Assembly: GCF_041906005.1 (NCBI RefSeq)
Contig: NZ_JAYRJY010000001.1
Coordinates: forward strand, 806,001 to 870,000
DNA: 64,000 nucleotides
From: Ferrovibrio sp041906005
GTDB lineage: Bacteria; Pseudomonadota; Alphaproteobacteria; Ferrovibrionales; Ferrovibrionaceae
Direction: 5' to 3'
Below are positions 42,197-49,815 of the stretch, piece after piece (within the stretch, counting starts at the first letter, position 1; every line of letters starts with the position of its first letter). Made by a program: the position numbers and the translations under genes. The notes under the pieces are model-generated. The model was not told the origin of the DNA, did no database searches, and worked only from the letters and a program-made list of their open reading frames with translations.

Positions 42197-42355
42197 CTAT
42201 ATCCGGCCCATGAGCAATAGAACGATCACGATGATCAGCAGGATGCCGATGCCGCCGCTGGGGTAATAGCCCCAGCCGCTGCTATATGGCCAGGTCGGCG
42301 CCGCGCCGATCAGCAGGATGATCAGGATGATCAGGAGTATGGTGCCAAGACCCAT
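42197..42355 (-). CDS. DUF3309 small membrane protein
   Basis: The 52-residue protein begins MGLGTILLIILIILLIGAAP and continues TWPYSSGWGYYPSGGIGILL before a second hydrophobic run ending in MGRI. Two membrane segments flank a loop rich in Trp, Tyr and Gly. This is the DUF3309 pattern, common in alphaproteobacteria and of unknown function. It lies 88 bases downstream of the BON lipoprotein gene on the same strand and may share its stress-type promoter. The gene is easily missed because of its size. Confidence 0.88.
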   Translation of the reverse strand: MGLGTILLIILIILLIGAAPTWPYSSGWGYYPSGGIGILLIIVIVLLLMGRI

Positions 42356-42391
42356 GCCTCGATCCTTTCGGATTTGAGAGTGACAGGCACA

Positions 42392-42416
42392 GCCGGCGGG
42401 TTTATTGCCCGCCGGC
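42392..42416. terminator. Strong hairpin between the BON and DUF3309 genes
   Basis: Perfect 9-bp arms GCCGGCGGG (42392-42400) and CCCGCCGGC (42408-42416) flank TTTATTG. There is no T tract on either strand, so it may process or stabilise the message rather than end it. Confidence 0.35.
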
Positions 42417-42443
42417 CGCTCCCGGTTTCACGCGCGGCGGTTT

Positions 42444-42761
42444 CTACTTCACCACAAGGTCGTTGCGCACGCTGCGCACGCCCTGCACGTTGCGGGCGAT
42501 CTGCTCGGCCCGCGTCTTGGCCTGGGCGGTATCGACGAAGCCGCTGAGCTGCACGACATCCCGGAAGGTCTCGACGCTGATCTGGCCGGCCTTGGTGACC
42601 GGATCCTTGATCAGCTCGGCTTTCACCTTCGTGGTGATGGCGGCCGAGTCGATATACTCGCCGGTCGATTCCCGGGTCGACGTGGACGAACAGGCCGCAA
42701 CGGCCCCGCCCAGCATCATCACCACAACGGCACTACGGGCGATGGTGGAAAATGTAGTCAT
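42444..42761 (-). CDS. BON-domain lipoprotein
   Basis: The 105-residue protein has a lipoprotein signal (VVVMMLGGAVAAC, Cys24) and one BON domain ('DSAAITTKVKAELIKDPVTKAGQISVETFRDVVQLSGFVDT' in pieces and 'GVRSVRNDLVV'). BON proteins of the OsmY type bind membranes and are often induced by osmotic or general stress. GAGGG lies 8 bases before the start. A perfect GGAAC-N16-CGTT promoter about 57-81 bases upstream supports stress control through an EcfG-type sigma factor. Confidence 0.88.
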   Translation of the reverse strand: MTTFSTIARSAVVVMMLGGAVAACSSTSTRESTGEYIDSAAITTKVKAELIKDPVTKAGQISVETFRDVVQLSGFVDTAQAKTRAEQIARNVQGVRSVRNDLVVK

Positions 42762-42817
42762 GTTTATAACCCTCGTTCCTGTCTGCGCGTTCCCTGCGGA
42801 ACGCCGTCAGAACCAGA

Positions 42818-42842
42818 AACGCGGGCAGCCGGAGTTGGTTCC
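42818..42842 (-). promoter_or_regulatory. EcfG-type general stress promoter
   Basis: On the minus strand GGAAC (42842-42838), 16 bases and CGTT (42821-42818) match the consensus of the alphaproteobacterial sigma factor EcfG exactly. It points at the BON lipoprotein gene. The predicted leader contains the hairpin GCGTTCC-CTGC-GGAACGC (42787-42804). Confidence 0.7.
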
Positions 42843-42858
42843 CGGCCCCAGTCGCCGA

Positions 42859-43701
42859 TCAGACGAAGAAGTCGGGGATCAGGTCGGTTTCCGAGGTGCC
42901 CGGGTGGCGATAGCGGGCGAGATCCGTCAGCCCGGCACCGCGCAAAACCTCGTCATCGATGAAGAAATTGCCGGTGCAGTCACGCGACGGGCGGGTCAGG
43001 ATCACATGGGCAGCATCGGCCATGATCTCGACCTTGCGGCATTTCTTGCGCAGTTCCGGCCCGGTGATCACGTTCATCGCATCGGTATCGATGGCGGTGC
43101 GCGGCCACAGCGCGTTCACCGCCACGCCCTTTTTGCGGAATTCGCCGGCCATGCCCAGCACACACATGCTCATGCCGAACTTGGCCATCGTGTAGGCGAC
43201 ATGCGGACTGAACCAGCGTTCTTCCATGTTCAGCGGCGGCGACAGGTTCAGGATATGCGGGTTCTCCGCCTTCAGTAAATACGGCAGGCATTTCTGGCTG
43301 CACAGATAGGTGCCGCGCGTGTTGATCTGGTGCATCAGGTCGTAACGCTTCATCGGCGTTTCCAGCGTGCCGGTCAGCAAGATGGCCGAAGCATTGTTGA
43401 CCAGGATGTCGAGGCCGCCGAAAGTCTCGACGGTTTTCTGCACGGCAGCTTCCACCACCGCTTCCTCGCGCACATCGACCACGATGGGCAGCGCCCGGCC
43501 GCCGGCCTGCTCGATGGCTTCGGCCGCCGTGTAGATCGTGCCGGCCAGCTTGGGATGCGGCTCGGTGGTCTTGGCGGCGATGGCGATGTTGGCACCGTCC
43601 TTGGCGGCACGCAGCGCGATCGCCAGTCCGATGCCGCGGCTGGCGCCGGTGATGAACAGGGTCTTGCCCTTCAGCGACCCGGTCTTGATGACTTCGGTCA
43701 T
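42859..43701 (-). CDS. Short-chain dehydrogenase, HSDL2-like
   Basis: From ATG 43701 the 280-residue protein has a Rossmann start 'KGKTLFITGASRGIGLAIALRAA' in parts, 'NNASAILLTGTLETPMKRYDLM' in parts, and the 'Y-x-x-x-K' pair in 'VAYTMAKFGMSM'. The catalytic Ser position reads 'LNLSPPLN', as in HSDL2-type enzymes. The longer frame to 43782 is not supported. The MBL hydrolase gene ends 22 bases upstream, so the two are on one transcript. A role in acyl or steroid-like substrate oxidation is suggested by the nearby acyl-CoA dehydrogenase, but the substrate is unknown. Confidence 0.87.
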   Translation of the reverse strand: MTEVIKTGSLKGKTLFITGASRGIGLAIALRAAKDGANIAIAAKTTEPHPKLAGTIYTAAEAIEQAGGRALPIVVDVREEAVVEAAVQKTVETFGGLDILVNNASAILLTGTLETPMKRYDLMHQINTRGTYLCSQKCLPYLLKAENPHILNLSPPLNMEERWFSPHVAYTMAKFGMSMCVLGMAGEFRKKGVAVNALWPRTAIDTDAMNVITGPELRKKCRKVEIMADAAHVILTRPSRDCTGNFFIDDEVLRGAGLTDLARYRHPGTSETDLIPDFFV

Positions 43702-43723
43702 GATGCCCTCCCGTTTTTCTTGT

Positions 43724-44848
43724 TTATTGCGCCGCCTGATCCACGCTGTCGCAACGCTGGAACTCGTATACGCCTTGCGCATTCAGCCGCCGTAGCACCA
43801 GGCCCTCGCGCATCAGGTGATGCAGATGCGCCAGGGCCTCGCCGGCGGCGAGCGTCATGTGATCGCTGATGTCGCGCCGGAACAGCAGCGGCAGGGTCTC
43901 GATCACCGTATGCGGCCGCTCCAGCGCATTCAGCAGGGCATCCAGCCGCGTGGCGTGATGCCGCTGCAGCATGGCGATGCGCTGATGCAGGCCGATGAAC
44001 GGATCGCCATGGGCCGGCAGCACCAGGATGTCGCGCGGCAGGTGGCTGAATTTGGCAAACGAGTCGAGATACTGCGTCAGGGGCCCAGCCTCCGGTTCGC
44101 CGGGATAGACCCCGATATGCGGCGAGATGCGCGGCAGCACCTGGTCGCCGGAAATCAGCACGTCCAGCGATGGGCAATACAGGCAGGCATGTTCCGGCGA
44201 ATGGCCGCTGCCGACGATCACCTGCCAGTCATGGGCGCCGATGCGGACGATGTCGCCCTCGGCTATGCGATGGAAACCACGCGGAATCGGCGTCACGGCC
44301 TTGGCGAAATTGCCAAAGCCGCGCGCCCTGATCGCGTCCAGCTGCACCGCATTGAACCCAAGCCGTTCGTAGAAGGCGATCACCTCGGCCGGCACCTCGG
44401 GCAGCCGTTCCAGCTCCAGCATGCGGCCGAAGCTCCATTCCCCCAGCGTCATCCACAGCGGCGCGGCGAATTTCTGCTGCAGCCAGCCGGCTAACCCGAG
44501 GTGATCGGGATGGAAATGGGTGCACAGGATGCGGGTGATCGGCTTGCCGTTGAGGTGCCTGGCGAATACGTCTTCCCAGATCGCCTGCAGCTTGGACGAC
44601 CGAACGCCGGTATCCACCAGCGTCCAGCCCTCGCCGTCTTCCAGCAGCCACAGATTGATGTAGTCCAGGCCCGGGATCGGAATCGGCATGCGCAGCCACA
44701 ACACGCCCGGCCGCATCTGCATCACCGCGCCATCATCCGGCCGGCCGCCATTCGGTTCCTTGGCAAAAGGATATTTCAGGCTGGCGCCGCTATCTGGGGT
44801 CGGCGTGCCATCGATCATCGGAATGGAATCGTCTGCGGGATCTGCCAA
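43724..44848 (-). CDS. Metallo-beta-lactamase fold hydrolase
   Basis: The 374-residue protein has the MBL metal motif 'CTHFHPDHLGLAGWL' (H-x-H-x-D-H), 'VIVGSGHSPEH' (third His), 'ISGDQVLPRISP' (Asp ligand) and 'LPAHGDPF' (last His). The C-terminal 70 residues are helical, as in LACTB2-like proteins with a winged-helix tail. It probably hydrolyses a thioester, lactone or nucleic acid; the sequence does not decide. It is followed closely by the SDR gene. Confidence 0.87.
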   Translation of the reverse strand: MADPADDSIPMIDGTPTPDSGASLKYPFAKEPNGGRPDDGAVMQMRPGVLWLRMPIPIPGLDYINLWLLEDGEGWTLVDTGVRSSKLQAIWEDVFARHLNGKPITRILCTHFHPDHLGLAGWLQQKFAAPLWMTLGEWSFGRMLELERLPEVPAEVIAFYERLGFNAVQLDAIRARGFGNFAKAVTPIPRGFHRIAEGDIVRIGAHDWQVIVGSGHSPEHACLYCPSLDVLISGDQVLPRISPHIGVYPGEPEAGPLTQYLDSFAKFSHLPRDILVLPAHGDPFIGLHQRIAMLQRHHATRLDALLNALERPHTVIETLPLLFRRDISDHMTLAAGEALAHLHHLMREGLVLRRLNAQGVYEFQRCDSVDQAAQ

Positions 44849-44944
44849 GGTTGGCCTGCGGGGCTGGAGTTTTTGTTATGTGGGATAACTGTAGTTTCCC
44901 GTTGACGTAAGCGTCAATCCGGCGAAGTCCAGCATGTTGGCATG

Positions 44945-44975
44945 AAAAAGGCCGGCACCTTGCGGCTCCGGCCTT
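44945..44975 (-). terminator. Intrinsic terminator after the acyl-CoA dehydrogenase gene
   Basis: On the minus strand arms AAGGCCGG (44975-44968) and CCGGCCTT (44955-44948) are followed by a five-T tract (to 44945). It lies 31 bases after the leftward stop at 45007. Confidence 0.8.
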
Positions 44976-45006
44976 AATCCCCGCCTGACGCAGCGGAAGT
45001 TGCGGT

Positions 45007-46800
45007 TTAGGCGCGCAGCAATTCCGGCGTCACTTCGGCCAGCGCCACACTGCCTTCGGTGGCGGAGCGGCACAGGCCATCCACCGTGGACAGCACCTGT
45101 TCGGCAAACAGCCGCGCCGACACGATCTTGGCGGTGAAATACGGATCGGTGGAGCCACCCGCGATCTCGGCCTTCGCCGCCAGCGCCTGCCGCGCCAGCA
45201 GCCAGCCGCCCACCGTGGTGGCAAAGCCGCGCAGGAAGGGCGTGGCGCCAGCCAGCGCCGCATTGGGATCCTTGGCCAGTTGCTGGCCCATCCACAGCGA
45301 AGCCTTGCCCAGCGACTTCAATGCCGCATCCAGGTTGGCCTGGATGCTGACAAAACCTTCCCCGGCCTTGGCCAACTCGGCCACCGTGCCGCCGATTTCG
45401 GCGAACAATGCCTTCACCGTCTCGCCGCCATTCAGCGGCAGTTTGCGCGTAACCAGGTCGATGGCCTGGATGCCGTTGGTGCCTTCGTAGATCGGCAGGA
45501 TGCGGGCATCGCGGTAATGCTGGGCGGCGCCGGTTTCCTCGATGAAGCCCATGCCGCCATGCAGCTGCACGCCCATGGATGCCACTTCGCAGCCAACATC
45601 CGTGGCCCAGGCCTTCGACAGCGGCGTGAACAATTCCACCATTGCCTTCCAGTGCTTGCGCTGCGCATCGTCGGGGTGATGGTGCGCGCGGTCGATGGCG
45701 GCGGCATTCAGGTAGATCAGGCCGCGGCAGGCTTCGGTCAGGCTGCGCATCAGCATCAGCGTGCGGCGCACATCCGGATGCTCGATGATCGCCACATGCT
45801 GCTCGGCATTCATGCCGGGATGGCGGCCCTGACGGCGCTGCTCGGCGTAATCCAGCGCCTGCTGATAGGCGCGTTCGGCGATCGCCAGGCCCTGGCAGCC
45901 CACGGACAGGCGCGCATTGTTCATCATGGTGAACATGCAGCGCATGCCCTGGTTCTCGGCACCCAGCAGCCAGCCGACGCACTCGTCATTGTCGCCATAG
46001 CTCATCACGCAGGTCGGGCTGGCATGGATGCCCAGCTTGTGTTCCAGCGACACGACGCGCAGATCGTTGCGCTTGCCCGGGTTGCCGTTGGCGTCGGGAA
46101 TGAATTTCGGCACGATGAACAGCGAGATGCCCTTGGTGCCAGCCGGCGCATCGGGCAGGCGGGCTAGCACGAGATGCACGATGTTCTCGGCCATGTCGTG
46201 TTCGCCATAGGTGATGAAGATCTTCATCCCCTTGATCTTGTAGGTGCCGTCGCCCACCGGTACGGCCTTGGATTTCAGCGCGCCCACATCCGAACCCGCC
46301 TGCGGCTCGGTCAGGTTCATCGAGCCGGTCCACTGGCCCGACACCATCTTGGGCAGGTACAGCGCCTTCTGCTCATCGGTGCCATGCGCCATGATCGCGT
46401 CGATGGCGCCCTGGGTCAGCAAAGGGCAGAGCGAAAACGAAAGATTGGCCGCCTGCACCATTTCCTGCGCCGCCATGGTCAGCGCCCAGGGCATGCCGCC
46501 GCCGCCGAGTTCCTCGGAGAACGGCATGCCGTTCCAGCCGCCATCGACGAATTTCTTGTAGGCATCGGCAAAACCCGGCGCGGTGCGCACCACGCCGTTA
46601 TCCAGCTTGGCGCCTTCCTTGTCGCCGCCGCGGTTGAGCGGGGAGAGCACGCCGGCAGCGAATTTCGCCGCCTCTTCCAGTACGGCGCCAGCGGTTTCGC
46701 CCTCGGCATTCTCCAGGCCGGGCAGGGTGGCCAGTTCGGCCAGACCGGCAATCTGCTCCAGGGTGAAACGCATATCCTTGAGGGGGGCGGCGTATTCCAT
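45007..46800 (-). CDS. Acyl-CoA dehydrogenase, large DmdC-like type
   Basis: The 597-residue flavoprotein is longer than ordinary acyl-CoA dehydrogenases (about 380). It has an extra N-terminal segment (MEYAAPLKDMRFTLEQIAGL) and a C-terminal extension (about 470-597). Core motifs are 'MNLTEPQAGSDVGALKSKA', 'KIFITYGEHDMAENIVHLVLAR' in pieces and 'QLHGGMGFIEETGAAQHYRDARI' in parts with the probable catalytic Glu. This architecture includes methylmercaptopropionyl-CoA dehydrogenase (DmdC) and medium- or long-chain enzymes. No DMSP genes are nearby, so general fatty-acid or branched-acid oxidation is more likely. It is closed by a terminator. Confidence 0.88.
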   Translation of the reverse strand: MEYAAPLKDMRFTLEQIAGLAELATLPGLENAEGETAGAVLEEAAKFAAGVLSPLNRGGDKEGAKLDNGVVRTAPGFADAYKKFVDGGWNGMPFSEELGGGGMPWALTMAAQEMVQAANLSFSLCPLLTQGAIDAIMAHGTDEQKALYLPKMVSGQWTGSMNLTEPQAGSDVGALKSKAVPVGDGTYKIKGMKIFITYGEHDMAENIVHLVLARLPDAPAGTKGISLFIVPKFIPDANGNPGKRNDLRVVSLEHKLGIHASPTCVMSYGDNDECVGWLLGAENQGMRCMFTMMNNARLSVGCQGLAIAERAYQQALDYAEQRRQGRHPGMNAEQHVAIIEHPDVRRTLMLMRSLTEACRGLIYLNAAAIDRAHHHPDDAQRKHWKAMVELFTPLSKAWATDVGCEVASMGVQLHGGMGFIEETGAAQHYRDARILPIYEGTNGIQAIDLVTRKLPLNGGETVKALFAEIGGTVAELAKAGEGFVSIQANLDAALKSLGKASLWMGQQLAKDPNAALAGATPFLRGFATTVGGWLLARQALAAKAEIAGGSTDPYFTAKIVSARLFAEQVLSTVDGLCRSATEGSVALAEVTPELLRA

Positions 46801-46899
46801 CTCGGTCTCCCTTGAACCGCGCGACTATACAGTGACGCGCTGCATAATATGGTCTGGAACGCCTAGCAAGGCCAATGCCCGCCGGCGTAAACTTGGGCC

Positions 46900-47835
46900 A
46901 TGGTTGACGTAACGATTTCAGAGGCCGCCGAGAAGTTGAAATCCGGCGAGGTGGTCGCTTTCGCCACCGAAACCGTCTACGGGCTGGGCGCCGACGCCAC
47001 CAACCCGGCGGCAGTGGCGAAAATCTATGCTGCCAAGGGCCGGCCGGATTTCAATCCATTGATCTGCCACATCGCCGACCTGTCGCAACTGGACGGGCTG
47101 GTGACGGTCGATGCCCGCGCGCGCCGGCTGGCCGAGGCCTTCTGGCCGGGCGCATTGACGCTGGTTCTGCCTCGCCGTCCCGATTGCCCGGTGGCGCCCG
47201 CCGTCTCCGCCGGCCTGCCATCGCTGGCGCTGCGCATGCCTGCCCATCCCCAGGCGCGCGAATTGCTGCGCCTGGTCGGCCGGCCGGTCGCGGCACCCTC
47301 GGCCAACCGTTCGGGCCATGTCTCGCCCACCACGGCACAGCATGTCCGCGACAGCCTGGGAGCTGAGATCGCCGTGCTGGATGGCGGCCCCTGCCCCGTC
47401 GGCCTGGAATCCACCGTGATCGGCCTGGTCGGCCCGGAGCCGACCCTGCTGCGGCCCGGTGGCCTGGCGGCCGAGGAGATCGAGCGCGTGCTGGGCAAGC
47501 CCTTGGCCCGGCCCAAGGATGCGAAACTGGAATCGCCCGGCATGCTGCTGAAGCATTACGCACCACGCCTGCCGGTGCGGCTGGAGGCTGCCGCGCCGCT
47601 GCCGGGCAAACAGGAAGGGCTGCTCAGTTTCGGCCCGCCGCTGCCCGGCTTCGCGCGCGTTGTGCCGCTCAGCACGTCGGCCGATCTGGCCGAGGCCGCG
47701 GCCAATCTCTATGCCGGGCTGCACGCCCTCGATCATGAAACCGGCCTTGATGGCATCGCGGTGATGCCGATTCCCGGTCACGGCCTGGGCCAGGCCATCA
47801 ACGACAGACTTACGCGCGCGGCGCGCGGACGCTAG
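46900..47835 (+). CDS. tsaC: L-threonylcarbamoyladenylate synthase (Sua5/TsaC)
   Basis: The 311-residue protein has the YrdC/Sua5 core ('VAFATETVYGLGADATNPAAVAKIYAAKGRPDFNPLICHI' in pieces; 'PSANRSGHVSPTTAQHV'; 'CPVGLESTVIGL') and a C-terminal Sua5 domain (about 210-311, 'SPGMLLKHYAP'). It makes threonylcarbamoyl-AMP for the t6A37 modification of tRNAs that read ANN codons. It heads a rightward run with the FAD oxidoreductase and the RibD-like gene, with 26 bases before the next start. Confidence 0.92.
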   Translation: MVDVTISEAAEKLKSGEVVAFATETVYGLGADATNPAAVAKIYAAKGRPDFNPLICHIADLSQLDGLVTVDARARRLAEAFWPGALTLVLPRRPDCPVAPAVSAGLPSLALRMPAHPQARELLRLVGRPVAAPSANRSGHVSPTTAQHVRDSLGAEIAVLDGGPCPVGLESTVIGLVGPEPTLLRPGGLAAEEIERVLGKPLARPKDAKLESPGMLLKHYAPRLPVRLEAAAPLPGKQEGLLSFGPPLPGFARVVPLSTSADLAEAAANLYAGLHALDHETGLDGIAVMPIPGHGLGQAINDRLTRAARGR

Positions 47836-47861
47836 AATCGCCGCCTCAATTGGGTGACTGA

Positions 47862-49286
47862 ATGAACGCTCTCGCTCCCGATCTGCTCGATCGCTTCCGC
47901 GCCATCGTTGGCCCCAAGGGCTGGACCTCGGATCCCGACGCGCTTTCCCTCCACGTGCGCGAATGGCGCGACCTCTATGCCGGCACGACGCCGCTGGTGC
48001 TCAAGCCGGCCAACACGGCGGAAGTGGCCGCTATCGTGAAACTGGCAAACGAGACGAAGACCAAACTGGTGCCGCAGGGCGGTAATACCGGCCTGGTCGG
48101 CGGCGGCATCCCCTTTGATCGCGGCGACGAGATCGTCCTGTCGCTGCAGCGCATGAACAAAATCCGCGCCCTCGATCCATTGAACGACACCATCACGGTG
48201 GAAGCCGGCTGCATCCTGCAGAATGTGCAGCAGGCCGCGCGCGAGGCCGGGCGGCTGTTTCCGCTGTCCATCGGTTCGGAAGGCAGCTGCACCATCGGCG
48301 GCAATCTGTCCACCAATGCCGGCGGCAATGCCGTGCTGCGCTATGGCAATACCCGCGAACTGGCGATGGGCCTGGAAGTGGTGCTGGCCGACGGCCAGGT
48401 GTGGGACGGACTGCGCGGACTGCGCAAGGACAACACCGGCTATGACCTGCGCGACCTGTTCATCGGCGGCGAGGGCACATTGGGCATCATCACGGCCGCC
48501 GTGCTGAAACTGCATCCGCTGCCCAAGGCAATGGCCACCGCCTTCACGGCCATAGCCAGTCCACAGGCGGCCATCGAGTTGCTGGCCCTGGCCAAGGCCG
48601 CCACCGGCGGACAGGTGACAGGCTGCGAGATCATGCCGCGCATCGGCCTGGATTACGTGCTGCGCCACACGCCGGCCACCAGCGACCCCATCGCCGAACG
48701 CCATCCCTGGTACCTGATCCTGGAATTCTCGTCGGGCCGCGACGACGGCGCCATCGCCGAAACCATGGAGGCCGTACTGGCGGAGGGTTTCGAGAAGGGC
48801 CTGGTGCTGGATGCCGTCATCGCGCAGTCGGATGCGCAACGCGCCGCTTTCTGGAAAATCCGCGAAGCGATGTCCAGTTCGCAGAAGCCTGAAGGCGGCA
48901 GCATCAAATGCGACATCTCGGTACCGGTTTCGCAGATGCCGCTGTTCATCGAACGCGCCAGCAAGGCGGTGGAAGACCTGATCCCCGGCGTGCGCATCGT
49001 CGCCTTTGGCCATATCGGTGACGGCAACGTGCATTTCAATCCGTCCCAGCCGGTGGGCTGGAAGCCGGAAGACTTCATGGCCTACTGGGACCGGGTGCAC
49101 CAGATCGTGCACGACATCGCCCACGAGATGAAGGGATCGATCTCGGCCGAACATGGCGTCGGCCGCATGAAGATCGATGAGATCACGCAATACAAGCCCG
49201 CCATCGAGATCGAGATGATGCGTCGGATCAAGCGCGCCTTCGATCCGAACAATATCCTCAACCCCGGCAAGGTCGTGCGGCCCTGA
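47862..49286 (+). CDS. FAD-binding oxidoreductase, D-2-hydroxyglutarate/D-lactate dehydrogenase type
   Basis: The 474-residue protein has a PCMH-type FAD domain ('VPQGGNTGLVGGGIP', 'SIGSEGSCTIGGNLSTNAGGNAVLRYG' in pieces, 'GGEGTLGIITAAVLKL') and the C-terminal FAD-oxidase cap with 'FGHIGDGNVHFN' and 'SAEHGVGRMK', whose His residues hold metal and substrate. This family oxidises D-2-hydroxyglutarate, D-lactate or glycolate. The exact 2-hydroxy acid cannot be told. It is followed one base later by the RibD-like gene. Confidence 0.88.
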   Translation: MNALAPDLLDRFRAIVGPKGWTSDPDALSLHVREWRDLYAGTTPLVLKPANTAEVAAIVKLANETKTKLVPQGGNTGLVGGGIPFDRGDEIVLSLQRMNKIRALDPLNDTITVEAGCILQNVQQAAREAGRLFPLSIGSEGSCTIGGNLSTNAGGNAVLRYGNTRELAMGLEVVLADGQVWDGLRGLRKDNTGYDLRDLFIGGEGTLGIITAAVLKLHPLPKAMATAFTAIASPQAAIELLALAKAATGGQVTGCEIMPRIGLDYVLRHTPATSDPIAERHPWYLILEFSSGRDDGAIAETMEAVLAEGFEKGLVLDAVIAQSDAQRAAFWKIREAMSSSQKPEGGSIKCDISVPVSQMPLFIERASKAVEDLIPGVRIVAFGHIGDGNVHFNPSQPVGWKPEDFMAYWDRVHQIVHDIAHEMKGSISAEHGVGRMKIDEITQYKPAIEIEMMRRIKRAFDPNNILNPGKVVRP

Positions 49287-49287
49287 C

Positions 49288-49815
49288 ATGACCGTTCTGT
49301 TTCGCGCCTACCTGGCGATCAGCGCCGATGGATTCATTGCCCGACCTGATGGCAGCGTGGATTGGCTGCACGACTATGATCCCGCTGAATTCGGCTTTGA
49401 GAGTTTCATGGCCGGAATCGGCGGCATCGTGATGGGACGTGCCTCCTATGAAATGAGCCGCAGCTTCGGCGACGCCTGGCCCTATGCCGGCAAGGCCGTC
49501 TATGTGGTGACCGCGCAGGATTTGTCGAACCTGCCGGATGGCGCGCAAACGCGGCGGGCCGATTTTTCCGCACTGGCTAATGAACTGCGACAGACCTCGA
49601 ACGGCGATGTTTGGCTGTTCGGCGGCCCGCAGCTCTGGGCCGGTTTCCTCGACATCGGCGCCATCGACCGCTTCGAGCTCTATGTCATCCCGCACATGAT
49701 CGGCGAGGGCCTGCCCCTGCTGCCGCCGGGTCGGCGCGACCTGCGCCTCGAACTGGTCGAGTCCGAGGCGCTGTCCCGCGGCGTGATGAAACTGGTCTAC
49801 AAGCCGCGATTATGA
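49288..49815 (+). CDS. Dihydrofolate reductase/RibD C-terminal-like protein
   Basis: The 175-residue protein resembles the NADPH-binding domain of RibD and DHFR-like reductases: 'YLAISADGFIARPDGSVDWL', 'IVMGRASYE', 'DVWLFGGPQLWAGFLDIGAID' in pieces and 'LYVIPHMIGEGLPLLP'. Stand-alone members are often annotated as dihydrofolate reductase family proteins of unknown substrate. It is coupled to the oxidoreductase gene (one base between) and overlaps the end of the convergent TRAP permease gene by 6 bases. Confidence 0.87.
   Translation: MTVLFRAYLAISADGFIARPDGSVDWLHDYDPAEFGFESFMAGIGGIVMGRASYEMSRSFGDAWPYAGKAVYVVTAQDLSNLPDGAQTRRADFSALANELRQTSNGDVWLFGGPQLWAGFLDIGAIDRFELYVIPHMIGEGLPLLPPGRRDLRLELVESEALSRGVMKLVYKPRL

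Noticed and set aside
42768..42793. Second EcfG-like site GGAAC-N17-GGTT before the BON gene
   Set aside because: The -10 is not consensus, and transcription would begin at the start codon and lose the GAGGG ribosome site. The perfect site at 42818-42842 explains the gene better.
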